The notes beneath the pieces were generated by a model. That model did not search any database. It was not told the origin of the DNA and saw only the letters and a list, made by a program, of their open reading frames with translations. A stretch of 64,000 nt of DNA from JBGVMW01 sp045125095 (GTDB taxonomy: Bacteria; Bacillota; Clostridia; Lachnospirales; Lachnospiraceae): positions 1 to 64,000 of the forward strand of contig JBGVMW010000127.1 in assembly GCA_045125095.1 (NCBI GenBank), given 5' to 3'. Position numbers and translations under genes: made by a program. Below, one piece after another: positions 54,393 through 63,219 of the stretch (positions within the stretch are counted from its first letter, which is position 1; the number at the start of each line of letters is the position of its first letter).

Positions 54393-55652
54393 CTATTTCC
54401 CTTCTATCACTTCAATTGCTTTCTGGAGTTGGTTGTCTGTTCCGTCTTTTTTATACAGTTCACTATCAAATTCCAGTTCATAATTAGCTTCAATCCCTTT
54501 TCCCTGTATACATTCTCCATTCGGGAGATAATATTCTGCCACTGTCAACTTCACTGCGCTGTCATCCGGAAGATACAGAAGATTCTGTACAACACCTTTT
54601 CCGTAAGTAGTGGTTCCCACTGATTCTGCCAGTTCATAATCCTTTAACACACCAGTAAATATCTCAGAGGCACTGGCTGTATAGCCATTAGTCAGAATTA
54701 CAATCGGAACATCGACAATCTTTCCAGCTTCCGTTGCCTTAAATGCTATTTCTGCACCAGACTTATCCTTTTCTGTAACCAAAAGCCCCTGATCCACTAT
54801 CATATCAAGCATTTTTATGACTGCATTCAGACTTCCACCTGTATTACTTCGCAAATCCACAATCATACGCTCCATACCTGACTCATCCAGTTCACGCAAA
54901 GCATTTTCAAATTGGCTGATTGTACTTTCTGAAAATTCAGATATTGCCAAATAACCAGTTGTACTCTCATCCAGCATATATGACGTTACAGAAGGAGTCT
55001 CAATAGAACGGCGTTCTACGTCCATTTCTATTTCTTTATTTTCCCTAAGAATCGTAAGATGTACCTTAGTTCCTTCTTCACCTTTAATCTGTTTAATCTG
55101 TTCATCAATACTGATACCCTGCATTTCTTTGTTATTGATCTTATAAATCAAATCACCGGATTGTATACCAGCCTCCTCAGCAGGGGAACCATCAAATACC
55201 TGCACAATGGACACTAATTGTGTTGCCGTATCTAACATCAAAGTAGCTCCAATTCCACTATATGTTCCATTATAATCATCAAAGAAGGTGGTTAGCTCTT
55301 CCCTGGTGTAATACTCTGCATATTTATCTTCTGTCGCATCCAGTAAGCCCCTATAAATACCATCTTCTAATTTTTCCAAGTCATATTCCATGATTTCCGA
55401 TTCATCTAAAAGCTGTATAATCGCCTCAACTTTCTGCATTGTGCTTACGTTTCCAACCTTATACTCACTTTCTAAGTATTTCATGGTTCTGTTTTTTCCA
55501 TAATATGTTCCGGCTGCAAATACGACTGTGCACGCCGCCACAGCTGCGCACACAGTCGTTACTATTTTTAAGGGCTTTCCTATTTTGAAATATTGTTTCT
55601 TATCTGGTTCCTGTTGAACTGTCTCCTCCTGGTTCCAATCTTTATTTTCCAT
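54393..55652 (-). CDS. C-terminal processing peptidase (S41/CtpA family)
   Basis: A 419-residue membrane-anchored serine protease. An N-terminal cytoplasmic tail of about 30 residues precedes one membrane helix (VTTVCAAVAACTVVFAAGTYYG), then the pre-PDZ region, PDZ (GIGATLML, SGDLIYKINNKEM) and the S41 core with LRSNTGGSLNAVIKM, catalytic Ser in NGYTASASEIFTGVL and Lys in TYGKGVVQ. The start at ATG 55652 (MENKDWNQEE) follows CGGAGAATGAAAATT; frames opening earlier to 55679 are possible. It sits after the EnvC-like gene and FtsEX, as in many Firmicutes, and likely trims wall-associated proteins. Confidence 0.93.
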   Translation of the reverse strand: MENKDWNQEETVQQEPDKKQYFKIGKPLKIVTTVCAAVAACTVVFAAGTYYGKNRTMKYLESEYKVGNVSTMQKVEAIIQLLDESEIMEYDLEKLEDGIYRGLLDATEDKYAEYYTREELTTFFDDYNGTYSGIGATLMLDTATQLVSIVQVFDGSPAEEAGIQSGDLIYKINNKEMQGISIDEQIKQIKGEEGTKVHLTILRENKEIEMDVERRSIETPSVTSYMLDESTTGYLAISEFSESTISQFENALRELDESGMERMIVDLRSNTGGSLNAVIKMLDMIVDQGLLVTEKDKSGAEIAFKATEAGKIVDVPIVILTNGYTASASEIFTGVLKDYELAESVGTTTYGKGVVQNLLYLPDDSAVKLTVAEYYLPNGECIQGKGIEANYELEFDSELYKKDGTDNQLQKAIEVIEGK

Positions 55653-55691
55653 AATTTTCATTCTCCGTGTTTCCGTCACCCTATATATTTA

Positions 55692-57032
55692 TTATTTACT
55701 GATATAATTCATTGGGTTTACATAATTACCATTCAATCGCACACCAAAATGCAAATGATTACCAGTAGAACGACCGGTCGTACCTACTGCTGCTATTACT
55801 TCACCCTTAGATACTTTCTGCCCTGATTTTACATACAATGCAGAAGCATGCATATAGATCGTATACAGCTCACTTCCATGATCAATCATAACATAATTTC
55901 CCATGGAAGAATTATAGCCGGCCCCCACCACAGTTCCATTATATGCTGCAAGAATATTCGAACCAGCCGGTGCTGCCAGGTCGACACCATTGTGGAATTT
56001 TTCCACACCAAGAGTTGGATGCATACGTGTTCCATATTCACTGGAAATTCTCGTATATGCCGGACACGGCCATGCAAAGGTTCCACCATCATAGGTCAAT
56101 GTTACAGAAGACGTGCTTGATGAGCTGTCACTAGACGGCTTTTCTGTGGCAGTTGCATCACCAGAAGTAGTATTTTCCTGCTTTTTATCCTGTTTCTTCT
56201 TTTCTTCTTCCTTCTGCTTTTGCAATTCTTGTTCTTCCTGCAATTTTTTCTTAGCATCCTTCGCCTGCTGCTCTAAAATAGCAATCGTATCATTCTGCTC
56301 TTTTATATACGCCTCGTATTCTTCAATTGACGCCTGCTTTTTATCAGCATCTGTTTCCATGCCTTCTAATTCTTCCTGCTTTGCACCAATTAAATATTCC
56401 AGACTTTCCTGTCCATCCTGCAATTCTGCAAGCTGGTTCTCTAATGATACCTTTTCTTCTTCCAGTTTTGTTTTCAGTTCTGCAATATCATCCATTGTTT
56501 GTTGGTATTGCTCTAACATTCGGTTATCATAAGAAGACAACTCTACCACGTATTCAATTCGATTCAAAAAATCTGAGATGGAAGATGCACCTAAAAGAAT
56601 TGACAGGTAATCGGTATCGCCATTCTCATACATATATTTAATGCGAATCTTCATCAATTCATACTGCTGACGTTCTAATTCTTCTGCTTCCTTCAGTTTC
56701 TCTTCGGTATCTGCAATATCCTGCTGTAATTGTGTCACAGCAGCTTCTTTTTCCATTACCAGCTGGGTCTGACTCGACAATTGCTTATCTAATTTTTCTA
56801 TATAATCATTTATATTTTCCTTGGCAGCTTCAATATCTGCAAGGTTTTTTTTCATTTTCTCCAGTTCAGATTCCATTTCGCCGACATCACTTTTGGCATC
56901 CTCTACTGCATCATTTGCCTGAGTGACATTCTGCTCAGCTTGAGACAAACGATCACTAGTTGCATGTGCTGTAAAACTAATGCCTGACACCAATAAAACA
57001 GTAGCAATTCCTAATATTTTTGTACTGCGCAA
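55692..57032 (-). CDS. EnvC/CwlO-like murein hydrolase activator with M23 domain
   Basis: A 446-residue exported protein: signal peptide (ILGIATVLLVSGISFTAHA), long coiled coil about 25-270, a Lys/Gln-rich and Ser/Thr linker (TSGDATATEKPSSDSSSST), then an M23/LytM domain (YGTRMHPTLGVEKFHNGVDL, GNYVMIDHGSELYTIYMHAS, GNHLHFGV). The zinc residues H, D and HxH look complete, so it may be an active endopeptidase. The TTG start at 57032 follows AAAGGAG. FtsEX directly upstream is the known partner controlling such coiled-coil hydrolases. Confidence 0.92.
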   Translation of the reverse strand: MRSTKILGIATVLLVSGISFTAHATSDRLSQAEQNVTQANDAVEDAKSDVGEMESELEKMKKNLADIEAAKENINDYIEKLDKQLSSQTQLVMEKEAAVTQLQQDIADTEEKLKEAEELERQQYELMKIRIKYMYENGDTDYLSILLGASSISDFLNRIEYVVELSSYDNRMLEQYQQTMDDIAELKTKLEEEKVSLENQLAELQDGQESLEYLIGAKQEELEGMETDADKKQASIEEYEAYIKEQNDTIAILEQQAKDAKKKLQEEQELQKQKEEEKKKQDKKQENTTSGDATATEKPSSDSSSSTSSVTLTYDGGTFAWPCPAYTRISSEYGTRMHPTLGVEKFHNGVDLAAPAGSNILAAYNGTVVGAGYNSSMGNYVMIDHGSELYTIYMHASALYVKSGQKVSKGEVIAAVGTTGRSTGNHLHFGVRLNGNYVNPMNYISK

Positions 57033-57055
57033 AACTTACTCCTTTCTGTCGTGCA

Positions 57056-57964
57056 CTATACACGAAGATGCTTTCTTGTAGTTATCAAACTTCCTGCCAG
57101 ACCAATACCTACACCCATTACTAGTGCCACTGGCACCAACACTGAAAAGATATCACTTGTCGGTACAATATCAAGGAAGTTCTGTATTACAGAAAACTCA
57201 CCTAACAAGTAACTAGTAATTGCATTGTATGCATAATCCAATACCAACAACGGAAGTGCTGCACCTATTAAACCAATTAAAATACCTTCGAATAAAAATG
57301 GTGCCTTAACAAAGAAATCTGTTGCCCCAATCAGTTTCATAATAGCAATTTCTTCTTTTCTTACTGCAATACCAATCGTAACCGTGTTGCTTATCAGGAA
57401 CACCGAAACGCCAATTAAAATCACAATTACTGCCACACACACCAGTGCAATCAACTGATTAAAATTCTGTAGGGTATCAGCAACCACCTGAGAGTAATTG
57501 ACCTGACGCACACCCTCAACTGACTTCAAGTAGGTAACAAGGGATTCCTGACCGGATACATCCTTTAAATACACCTCATAATTTTCTGCGCCTTCTAATG
57601 GATTATCGTTATTATAAACAGCAGCAAGATCCACATTTTCTCCAAAGTAATCCACCTTGAAGGTATCCCACGCTTCCTCTGCTGAGGTATACTTAACAGA
57701 CTCTACTTCATCTCGTTTTTCAATCTCGCTACCAATCTTTTTTATTTCTTCTTCTGATAAATCCTCGTCAAAAAAAACAGTTACTGCCACACCAGACTGG
57801 ACGTTATCCACTACATGCTCTAAATTCCACACAACTGAAAAAAATACACCAAACAGAAAAATACACGCTGCCATCGTACCGATAGACGCAAGTGAAAACA
57901 TTCGGTTCCGGATAATGTTTTTACATCCCTGCTTAATAGTATACCATATTGTACTAATCCTCAT
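57056..57964 (-). CDS. ftsX: Cell division ABC permease FtsX
   Basis: A 302-residue protein with an N-terminal helix (SLASIGTMAACIFLFGVFFSVV), an extracellular loop of about 140 residues (SVKYTSAEEAWDTFK, NYEVYLKDVSGQES), and three further helices with ISNTVTIGIAVRKEEIAIMKLIGAT. FtsX with FtsE transmits ATP hydrolysis to wall hydrolases. ATG at 57964 lies inside the end of ftsE (11-bp overlap); the frame opening at 57991 is not needed. Confidence 0.95.
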   Translation of the reverse strand: MRISTIWYTIKQGCKNIIRNRMFSLASIGTMAACIFLFGVFFSVVWNLEHVVDNVQSGVAVTVFFDEDLSEEEIKKIGSEIEKRDEVESVKYTSAEEAWDTFKVDYFGENVDLAAVYNNDNPLEGAENYEVYLKDVSGQESLVTYLKSVEGVRQVNYSQVVADTLQNFNQLIALVCVAVIVILIGVSVFLISNTVTIGIAVRKEEIAIMKLIGATDFFVKAPFLFEGILIGLIGAALPLLVLDYAYNAITSYLLGEFSVIQNFLDIVPTSDIFSVLVPVALVMGVGIGLAGSLITTRKHLRV

Positions 57965-58640
57965 AGATATAACCGCCCTTCTCCTCATCACTCACAATCA
58001 CACCTTTTTGAAGGGTAATGACGCGTTTCTGCATGGCATCTACAATTTCCCTGTTGTGGGTTACCACAAGAACCGTTTTTCCTTTTTCATTTTCCCGCTC
58101 CAACAGCTTCATAATTTCCCAGGAATTCTTAGGGTCCAGATTACCGGTTGGCTCATCCGCCAACAAAAGAGTCGGATTATTAATCAGCGCTCTTGCCAAC
58201 GCTACTCGCTGTTGCTCTCCACCAGATAACTGCTTTGGATAGGACTTATATTTTTCTGCCAGCCCTACCATGGAAAGCTTGGCTGGCACCTCCTTGCGAA
58301 TCACATGTGTCGGAGTCTGAATCACACGCTGTGCAAATGCAATGTTTTCATACACGTTGCGATCTTTTAACAATCTAAAATCCTGAAAAACCACACCGAT
58401 ATTTCTTCTGAATTTCGGTATATGACGCTTTTTCAGCCCGCCAAGTACCTGTCCATTCACGGTAATTTCTCCCGATGTTGGCTCTAACTCCTTAAGGAGA
58501 AGCTTAATTAGCGTAGATTTACCAGAACCACTGTTCCCTACAATAAAAACAAATTCGCCTTCCTTAATATGAAGACTGACATCATTGAGTGCCGGCTGTC
58601 CCGACGAATAACTTTTGCTTACATGGTCAAGAAAAATCAT
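57954..58640 (-). CDS. ftsE: Cell division ATP-binding protein FtsE
   Basis: A 228-residue ABC ATPase. Walker A GNSGSGKSTL (about 35-44), signature LSGGEQQRVALARAL, Walker B LLLADEPTGNLD. It starts MIFLDHVSKSYSSGQPAL. With FtsX it regulates peptidoglycan hydrolysis; the EnvC-like protein is the next gene after ftsX. ATG after GGGAGCGTC. Confidence 0.96.
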   Translation of the reverse strand: MIFLDHVSKSYSSGQPALNDVSLHIKEGEFVFIVGNSGSGKSTLIKLLLKELEPTSGEITVNGQVLGGLKKRHIPKFRRNIGVVFQDFRLLKDRNVYENIAFAQRVIQTPTHVIRKEVPAKLSMVGLAEKYKSYPKQLSGGEQQRVALARALINNPTLLLADEPTGNLDPKNSWEIMKLLERENEKGKTVLVVTHNREIVDAMQKRVITLQKGVIVSDEEKGGYIYED

Positions 58641-58687
58641 TTGTGACGCTCCCTCTTATGTGCCGTATCTACACATTTTTTATAATA

Positions 58688-59776
58688 CTAATAGTTCAGG
58701 CTCTCCATGTATTTCATATATTTTACAACCATAAGTGCAATCTTAAAGGTAATCGCATCCTCAAAAACACGAAGATCCAGACCTGTACTTTTCTGTAGCT
58801 TGTCAAGACGGTATACCAGCGTATTACGATGAATATACAACTGTCTTGATGTCTCTGATACGTTTAAGCTGTTTTCAAAAAACTTGTTAATGGTAGTCAA
58901 TGTTTCTTCATCAAACTCATCTGGAGATTTTCCATCAAAAATCTCTTTAATAAATGCTTTACAAAGGGGTACCGGAAGCTGATAAATGAGACGTCCGATG
59001 CCTAATGTACTGTACGCAATCACTTCTCTTTCGCTAAAGAAAATCTTTCCTACATCAAGTGCCATCTTTGCTTCTTTATACGAGCGAGACACTTCTTTGA
59101 TTTCCTCTACAATCGTACCAAATGCGATATGTACATCGTTGCTGCCATCTGCATGAAGCATGTTCAATACTACTTTTGCAGTCTTCATCATTTCTTCATA
59201 CCCATCACCATCTGCTAATTCCTTCACTACGATGATATTCTTCTCATCAACCGCTGTAACAAAATCCTTTGTTTTTCCGCCGAACAGGTTGCGGATATTT
59301 TCCAAAATATTTGTATCCTTCTCCTGTTTCGTCTCTACAATAAATACCACTCTTCTGGTGTCTGTGTCAATATGCAGTTTCTTGGCACGATTGTATATAT
59401 CTACCAAAAGCAGATTGTCCAGCAATAAATTCTTGATAAAATTATCTTTATCAAATCTTTCCTTATATGCAACTAATAGATTCTGTATCTGAAATGCTGC
59501 AATCTTACCAACCATATACACATCATCACTTCCGCCGTTCGCCAATAGAATATACTCTAACTGGTGCTCATCATACACCTTAAAAAACTGATATCCCTGT
59601 ACTTCCTGGCTATCTGCCGGTGATTTTACAAAAGATAACACTGCCTGGGAAAAATCCTCCATTACATCCATTGTGCTTGCTAATACAGTTGCCTCAATGT
59701 CTACAATACATAAATCAATACGTGTAATTGCTTTTAAACCCTCAATTGTTGTCTGTAATATCTGATTCGATATCAT
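58688..59776 (-). CDS. CdaR/PucR-family transcriptional regulator
   Basis: A 362-residue cytoplasmic regulator. The N-terminal 130 residues resemble a sugar-diacid-recognition domain (ILQTTIEGLKAITRIDLCIVD), the middle is the GGDEF-like CdaR domain, and the C-terminus is the helix-turn-helix HTH_30 (NVSETSRQLYIHRNTLVYRLDKLQ). The ligand is unknown. It is placed just upstream of ftsE with about 47 bp between; no sugar genes are near, so a cell-physiology role is possible. ATG start after AGGAGTGGAAGC. Confidence 0.88.
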   Translation of the reverse strand: MISNQILQTTIEGLKAITRIDLCIVDIEATVLASTMDVMEDFSQAVLSFVKSPADSQEVQGYQFFKVYDEHQLEYILLANGGSDDVYMVGKIAAFQIQNLLVAYKERFDKDNFIKNLLLDNLLLVDIYNRAKKLHIDTDTRRVVFIVETKQEKDTNILENIRNLFGGKTKDFVTAVDEKNIIVVKELADGDGYEEMMKTAKVVLNMLHADGSNDVHIAFGTIVEEIKEVSRSYKEAKMALDVGKIFFSEREVIAYSTLGIGRLIYQLPVPLCKAFIKEIFDGKSPDEFDEETLTTINKFFENSLNVSETSRQLYIHRNTLVYRLDKLQKSTGLDLRVFEDAITFKIALMVVKYMKYMESLNY

Positions 59777-59929
59777 GCTTCCACTCCTTTACTACCTTCT
59801 CTAATGGCATAAGACGCGTATATGTTTCCCCCAAAAAGTACACGCTTATGATTGTACATTTGTTACAAAGAACGCCATCTTTTACTTTATATTTCTTTAG
59901 TATAAACTATTTTTTAATAGAAAGCAACA

Positions 59930-59975
59930 AAAAAAGAGAGAGAATATGCATATTTTTTATGCATTTTCCCTCTCG
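59930..59975 (-). terminator. Terminator of the WecG/TagA-like gene
   Basis: CGAGAGGGAAAATGCATA and TATGCATATTCTCTCTC pair on the minus strand and TTTTTTTG follows. Confidence 0.85.
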
Positions 59976-60020
59976 TCCAATTTAAAATTCAGATATTTTA
60001 AGGATGCGGCTCGTAAATAT

Positions 60021-60698
60021 TTATTTTTTAAAAGCCTCATACTTAGAAACTTCTTTCTTTAAAATTCTCTTTGCAAATACTCTGCGCAAAAAATTTTCTT
60101 TCCCTCTATAATTATGCCGCGGTCTCATATTTCCACCAAGTCCTAACCATGCATTGGCATTTAATTTTTGCTTGTGTGCATAGATAAACTGTTCCTGATA
60201 TGGATTGCTCATAGAAGATAATATCAAATTTGGTGATGCAATATTAATTGCATTTACAATAATATCTTCATCCCCCCAACAGTTTTCCACTACATAATCA
60301 CCTGCAATACGAAGTTCTTTATAATATTCATTCAGATATGCGCGAAACTGGTTCCTGTCTTCCACTGTGTCTGTCAGAAGAAATACTGTCTTTTCCTGAA
60401 AAGCTGCCTGTTCTAAACAAACTCTTACAAAACGGTTCATTTCAATTTCTTCCATCCTGTGATTGTCCTCCACGCCTGCAGCCGTAAGAATTGCTTTTTC
60501 CCTTGGCCAGAGCATATCCATGAATTGTAAGCACTTCTTCAGTTCTTCATCCTCACCTGCCTTCAGAAGCAACTCTGTACCTATCATATCAATGAGATAA
60601 ATGGAGTCATGATTTAACATCCGGCTGATTTCCGGCAATGCTTCATCTACAGACATATTTTCAATGTCCAGACCTAATACATCTACTTTGTCTCCCAT
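60021..60698 (-). CDS. WecG/TagA/CpsF-family glycosyltransferase-like protein
   Basis: A 225-residue protein with the family order: VDVLGLDIENMSVDEAL at the N-terminus, a Rossmann-like middle, and ASPNLILSSMSNPYQEQF with ANAWLGLGGNMRP. Classical members transfer ManNAc to undecaprenyl-linked precursors. The usual C-terminal membrane-binding helices are replaced by a short basic segment (RRVFAKRILKKEVSKYE). The ATG at 60698 follows AAGGTGGCGATAAGT. No polysaccharide genes are nearby, so the acceptor is unknown. Confidence 0.8.
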   Translation of the reverse strand: MGDKVDVLGLDIENMSVDEALPEISRMLNHDSIYLIDMIGTELLLKAGEDEELKKCLQFMDMLWPREKAILTAAGVEDNHRMEEIEMNRFVRVCLEQAAFQEKTVFLLTDTVEDRNQFRAYLNEYYKELRIAGDYVVENCWGDEDIIVNAINIASPNLILSSMSNPYQEQFIYAHKQKLNANAWLGLGGNMRPRHNYRGKENFLRRVFAKRILKKEVSKYEAFKK

Positions 60699-60745
60699 AC
60701 TTATCGCCACCTTTCATATTTAATGCACACAGACAATTGCAAAAA

Positions 60746-60774
60746 CGAAACTATTCTGTGCATTGTCCGATTAT
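60746..60774 (+). promoter_or_regulatory. Sigma-28-like promoter of yjfB
   Basis: CGAAAC near 60746-60751 and TCCGATTAT at 60766-60774, 14-15 bp apart, resemble the flagellar sigma-28/sigma-D consensus TAAA-N15-GCCGATAA. It is about 70 bp upstream of the ATG. Confidence 0.6.
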
Positions 60775-60839
60775 TCTTGCTTTTTTTCTAATAATGGATT
60801 ACACTTAACATATCAATGAATGTAGGGGAGGTGTTCCTA

Positions 60840-61016
60840 ATGGATATTGCAGCTTTATCAACCGCAATGAGTCAAACGAACCTTCTTAGCCAGATAGGGA
60901 CTGCTGTTCTCTCCATGTCAATGGACATGGCTGAAACCGCAGGCGATGGCATGGTTCAGGTTCTGGAGTCCGCTGTAACTCCTGAATTAGGTTCTAACAT
61001 TGATATCCGGGTATAG
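60840..61016 (+). CDS. YjfB-family putative motility protein
   Basis: A 58-residue protein, MDIAALSTAMSQTNLLSQIG ... MDMAETAGDGMVQVLE, of the YjfB family found in flagellated Firmicutes. The ATG at 60840 follows the strong GGGGAGGTG; the frame opening at 60816 is upstream of that site. The family is co-expressed with flagellar genes in some species, which fits the sigma-28-like promoter, but the molecular role is unknown. Confidence 0.85.
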   Translation: MDIAALSTAMSQTNLLSQIGTAVLSMSMDMAETAGDGMVQVLESAVTPELGSNIDIRV

Positions 61017-61026
61017 ATTGCCCACA

Positions 61027-61058
61027 AAAGCAGATGCAAGTCATCTGCTTTTTATTTT
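61027..61058. terminator. Bidirectional terminator between yjfB and the CvfB gene
   Basis: AAAGCAGATG (61027-61036) and CATCTGCTTT (61042-61051) with loop CAAGT, then TTTATTTT on the plus strand. It also lies at the 3' end of the convergent CvfB gene. Confidence 0.88.
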
Positions 61059-61885
61059 AAAATAATTCCATTCTCGACGATTTCTACTTTTCCTTCTTTC
61101 ATCAAATGTCCCACAGCCCGTTTGAATGCATTTTTGCTGAGAGCTGCTTTTTCTTTAATGATTTCCGGCGACGCTTTGTCTGTAAACGGAAGCTTTCCAT
61201 CATATTCTTCTAACAGACGCAACACAGCTTCCATATCCTGATCCATTTGCAGATATGCTTTTTCACGCAGACTTAAATCTAACTTTCCATCGGGCTTCAC
61301 CTGTGTCACTCTGCCCTCCACCACATCACCGATGTGCATTTTTGTAAACACTTCTTTTTTCGGAATTCGAGCAGAATAACGATTGTCCACAGCAACATAA
61401 ACGCCAAAATCCTGTGTCACATCATATACCACACCCGAAACACGATCCCCTGTGTGATACGGAGTTGGTGTTACAAGATAATGATATACCTTCATTGTGG
61501 CACACAAACGGCTGCTCTTGTCAATATAAAGTGCCACAAGACAAGTATCTCCTTCTTTCACCTTAACCACCTGCTCCTTAAATGGGAGAAGAAGGTCTTT
61601 TTCTAATCCCCAATCAAGAAATGCTCCTATTTTACTTACTTCCTTTACGGTAAGACGTGCTGTCTCTCCTAATGTAATATATGGCTGGGTTGTTGTAGAA
61701 ATATATCTACCCTGTGAATCCCTATATAAAAACACATCTATTGTATCACCAATTTCACAGTTTTCCGGTACTTGCTTTTTCGGCAGAAGCACCTTTTCCT
61801 GTGACTCTATTCCTTCAGACAAATATACGCCGAACTCTACTTTTTTTACCACAGTAAGTATCTGTCTTTTTCCTAATTGTAACAT
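61052..61885 (-). CDS. CvfB-family S1 RNA-binding protein
   Basis: A 277-residue protein with several S1-like beta barrels (LQLGKRQILTVVKKVEFGVYLSE, VKEVSKIGAFLDWGLEKDLLLPF, GVVYDVTQDFGVYVAVDNRYSARI) and a C-terminal winged helix (NAFKRAVGHLMKEGKVEI). CvfB/YitL proteins bind RNA and influence virulence gene expression in staphylococci. The ATG at 61885 follows AAAGGGAAAATG; an upstream GTG at 61942 would overlap the thioesterase stop and adds a non-conserved peptide. It is co-directional with the thioesterase. Confidence 0.88.
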   Translation of the reverse strand: MLQLGKRQILTVVKKVEFGVYLSEGIESQEKVLLPKKQVPENCEIGDTIDVFLYRDSQGRYISTTTQPYITLGETARLTVKEVSKIGAFLDWGLEKDLLLPFKEQVVKVKEGDTCLVALYIDKSSRLCATMKVYHYLVTPTPYHTGDRVSGVVYDVTQDFGVYVAVDNRYSARIPKKEVFTKMHIGDVVEGRVTQVKPDGKLDLSLREKAYLQMDQDMEAVLRLLEEYDGKLPFTDKASPEIIKEKAALSKNAFKRAVGHLMKEGKVEIVENGIILK

Positions 61886-61942
61886 ATCATTTTCCCTTTC
61901 TGCCACTTTATCGGCATTCTTATCAGCAGGCTGCTTTTCCAC

Positions 61943-62650
61943 TTAGCACCATAAAAATTCCACATTTGCATATGGTTTCTTTTCTTCATTACAAAGAGAT
62001 ACCACAGTTCTTTCATCGCTGCTTCCCGTTCCAATATATATCTGGTCACCCAGTATGGCAGCTTGTTTATATTCTGCACGCATTTCCCGAATCTTATGGG
62101 TAGTATCCAGACTTTCCATTGCCATTTTGATATATTCAATATTATTCACATGTTGATTCGTATCTATCTGGTGTTTCTGAACCGCAATCGCTTCCTTATA
62201 TTCCAACGCATCCGGCAACACAATTTTTCGCTTTGCATATTCCATTGGATATGGTTCTTCTGTTGGATAACCTGCCATAATTTCATCAGTCAGGCGAACC
62301 GGTCTTCCTGTCAGGGTATCTACATAAATCCAGGTGGAAGATGCATAGGCATATACCTCACTATTCTTTCCCTTCATTAAAAAATTACGATAGCCATATA
62401 ATCCCTTACTGCCATATGACCATGTAGCAATCGTCAGATCTGTCGCCAATTTAGGGTATTCCTCAACCACAACCTGCCATGCTGACAAAAACCACACATG
62501 TTTTCGTTCACTTAAATGATCCATTCCCATTCCAATGGATTCCGAATGAAAAATTGTGCAGTCTTGAAAATAATTTACAATAGAATCTAAAGTCAGCTTA
62601 CCATCCGCCCCTGTTTCACTGTAGCGGACACGGCTTTCAAATTCGTACAT
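61943..62650 (-). CDS. Acyl-ACP thioesterase (FatA/FatB-type double hotdog)
   Basis: A 235-residue enzyme that releases fatty acids from acyl carrier protein. The first hotdog carries RVRYSETGADGKLTLDSIVN and WFLSAWQVVVEEYP; the second has the catalytic KHQIDTNQHVNNIEYIKMAM (Asn/His/Glu-type residues). ATG at 62650 follows GGGAGGAAGA. Anaerobic Firmicutes commonly have one such gene, possibly for membrane lipid or fatty-acid secretion; the product chain length is unknown. Confidence 0.92.
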   Translation of the reverse strand: MYEFESRVRYSETGADGKLTLDSIVNYFQDCTIFHSESIGMGMDHLSERKHVWFLSAWQVVVEEYPKLATDLTIATWSYGSKGLYGYRNFLMKGKNSEVYAYASSTWIYVDTLTGRPVRLTDEIMAGYPTEEPYPMEYAKRKIVLPDALEYKEAIAVQKHQIDTNQHVNNIEYIKMAMESLDTTHKIREMRAEYKQAAILGDQIYIGTGSSDERTVVSLCNEEKKPYANVEFLWC

Positions 62651-62729
62651 TCTTCCTCCCATTTCTGTCAGTACTGTAAATAATTATTTTTTCAGTCTAC
62701 TTACATATTGATATTTACACAATATTATG

Positions 62730-62852
62730 CTTTGCCTCGCCGAATTTGGCACGCAGTGGACCTTCCTTTCAAATTCGTGCGCATCCTTTTTATATACTGG
62801 GAAATTGCATATATCACATTCTAAATAAGCCGTTGTAATTTCCTAGTATATA
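62730..62852 (-). repeat. Terminator-linked palindromic repeat, copy 6, with long tail
   Basis: The palindrome spans 62791-62852 (TATATACTGGGAAATT ... AATTTCCTAGTATATA). The minus-strand tail GGATGCGCACGAATTTG ... CAAATTCGGCGAGGCAAAGC has the dyad CGAATTTG/CAAATTCG at 62777-62770 and 62748-62741, almost as in copy 3 about 49 kb away. Confidence 0.88.
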
Positions 62853-62856
62853 AAAA

Positions 62857-62881
62857 AGCTCATCTACAAAGTAGATGAGCT
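62857..62881 (-). terminator. Terminator after tRNA-Gln and fused to repeat copy 6
   Basis: AGCTCATCTAC and GTAGATGAGCT pair perfectly; TTTTTTATATAC follows on the minus strand and is the edge of the repeat. Confidence 0.9.
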
Positions 62882-62885
62882 ACAA

Positions 62886-62957
62886 CAGGGCTACAAGGAT
62901 TCGAACCTTGAAATGACGGAGTCAGAGTCCGTTGCCTTACCATTTGGCGATAGCCCT
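62886..62957 (-). tRNA. tRNA-Gln(CTG), copy 1
   Basis: Cloverleaf on the minus strand: acceptor AGGGCTA/TAGCCCT, anticodon stem ACGGA/TCCGT with loop CTCTGAC (anticodon CTG), T arm CAAGGTTCGAATCCTTG. Identical to the copy at 63036-63107. Confidence 0.95.
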
Positions 62958-62974
62958 TTATTCACATAAAATGT

Positions 62975-63003
62975 ATTATATAATAAACTGATGCAATTGT
63001 CAA
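62975..63003 (-). promoter_or_regulatory. Promoter of tRNA-Gln(CTG) copy 1
   Basis: TTGACA (63003-62998), a 17-bp spacer and TATAAT (62980-62975): a full consensus promoter between the two tRNA genes. Confidence 0.9.
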
Positions 63004-63035
63004 GCTTTTCTTAAGCTACCAAATATCACATCAAA

Positions 63036-63107
63036 CAGGGCTACAAGGATTCGAACCTTGAAATGACGGAGTCAGAGTCCGTTGCCTTACCATTTGGCGA
63101 TAGCCCT
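63036..63107 (-). tRNA. tRNA-Gln(CTG), copy 2
   Basis: The same 72-nt cloverleaf as at 62886-62957, anticodon CTG, with its own promoter. The two genes are 78 bp apart and the spacers differ. Confidence 0.95.
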
Positions 63108-63150
63108 ATGTATCTCGTGTCAAATTATAAATCCGTTGAACACGAGATTT

Positions 63151-63179
63151 AGTATATAATATTCTCACCTAAAATGCAA
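63151..63179 (-). promoter_or_regulatory. Promoter of tRNA-Gln(CTG) copy 2
   Basis: TTGCAT (63179-63174), a 17-bp spacer and TATACT (63156-63151) on the minus strand. An inverted repeat TCTCGTGT/ACACGAGA lies between it and the tRNA gene. Confidence 0.82.
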
Positions 63180-63219
63180 GCACTTTTTTAAATTTTTTAA
63201 AAAATATATGCAATTTATA

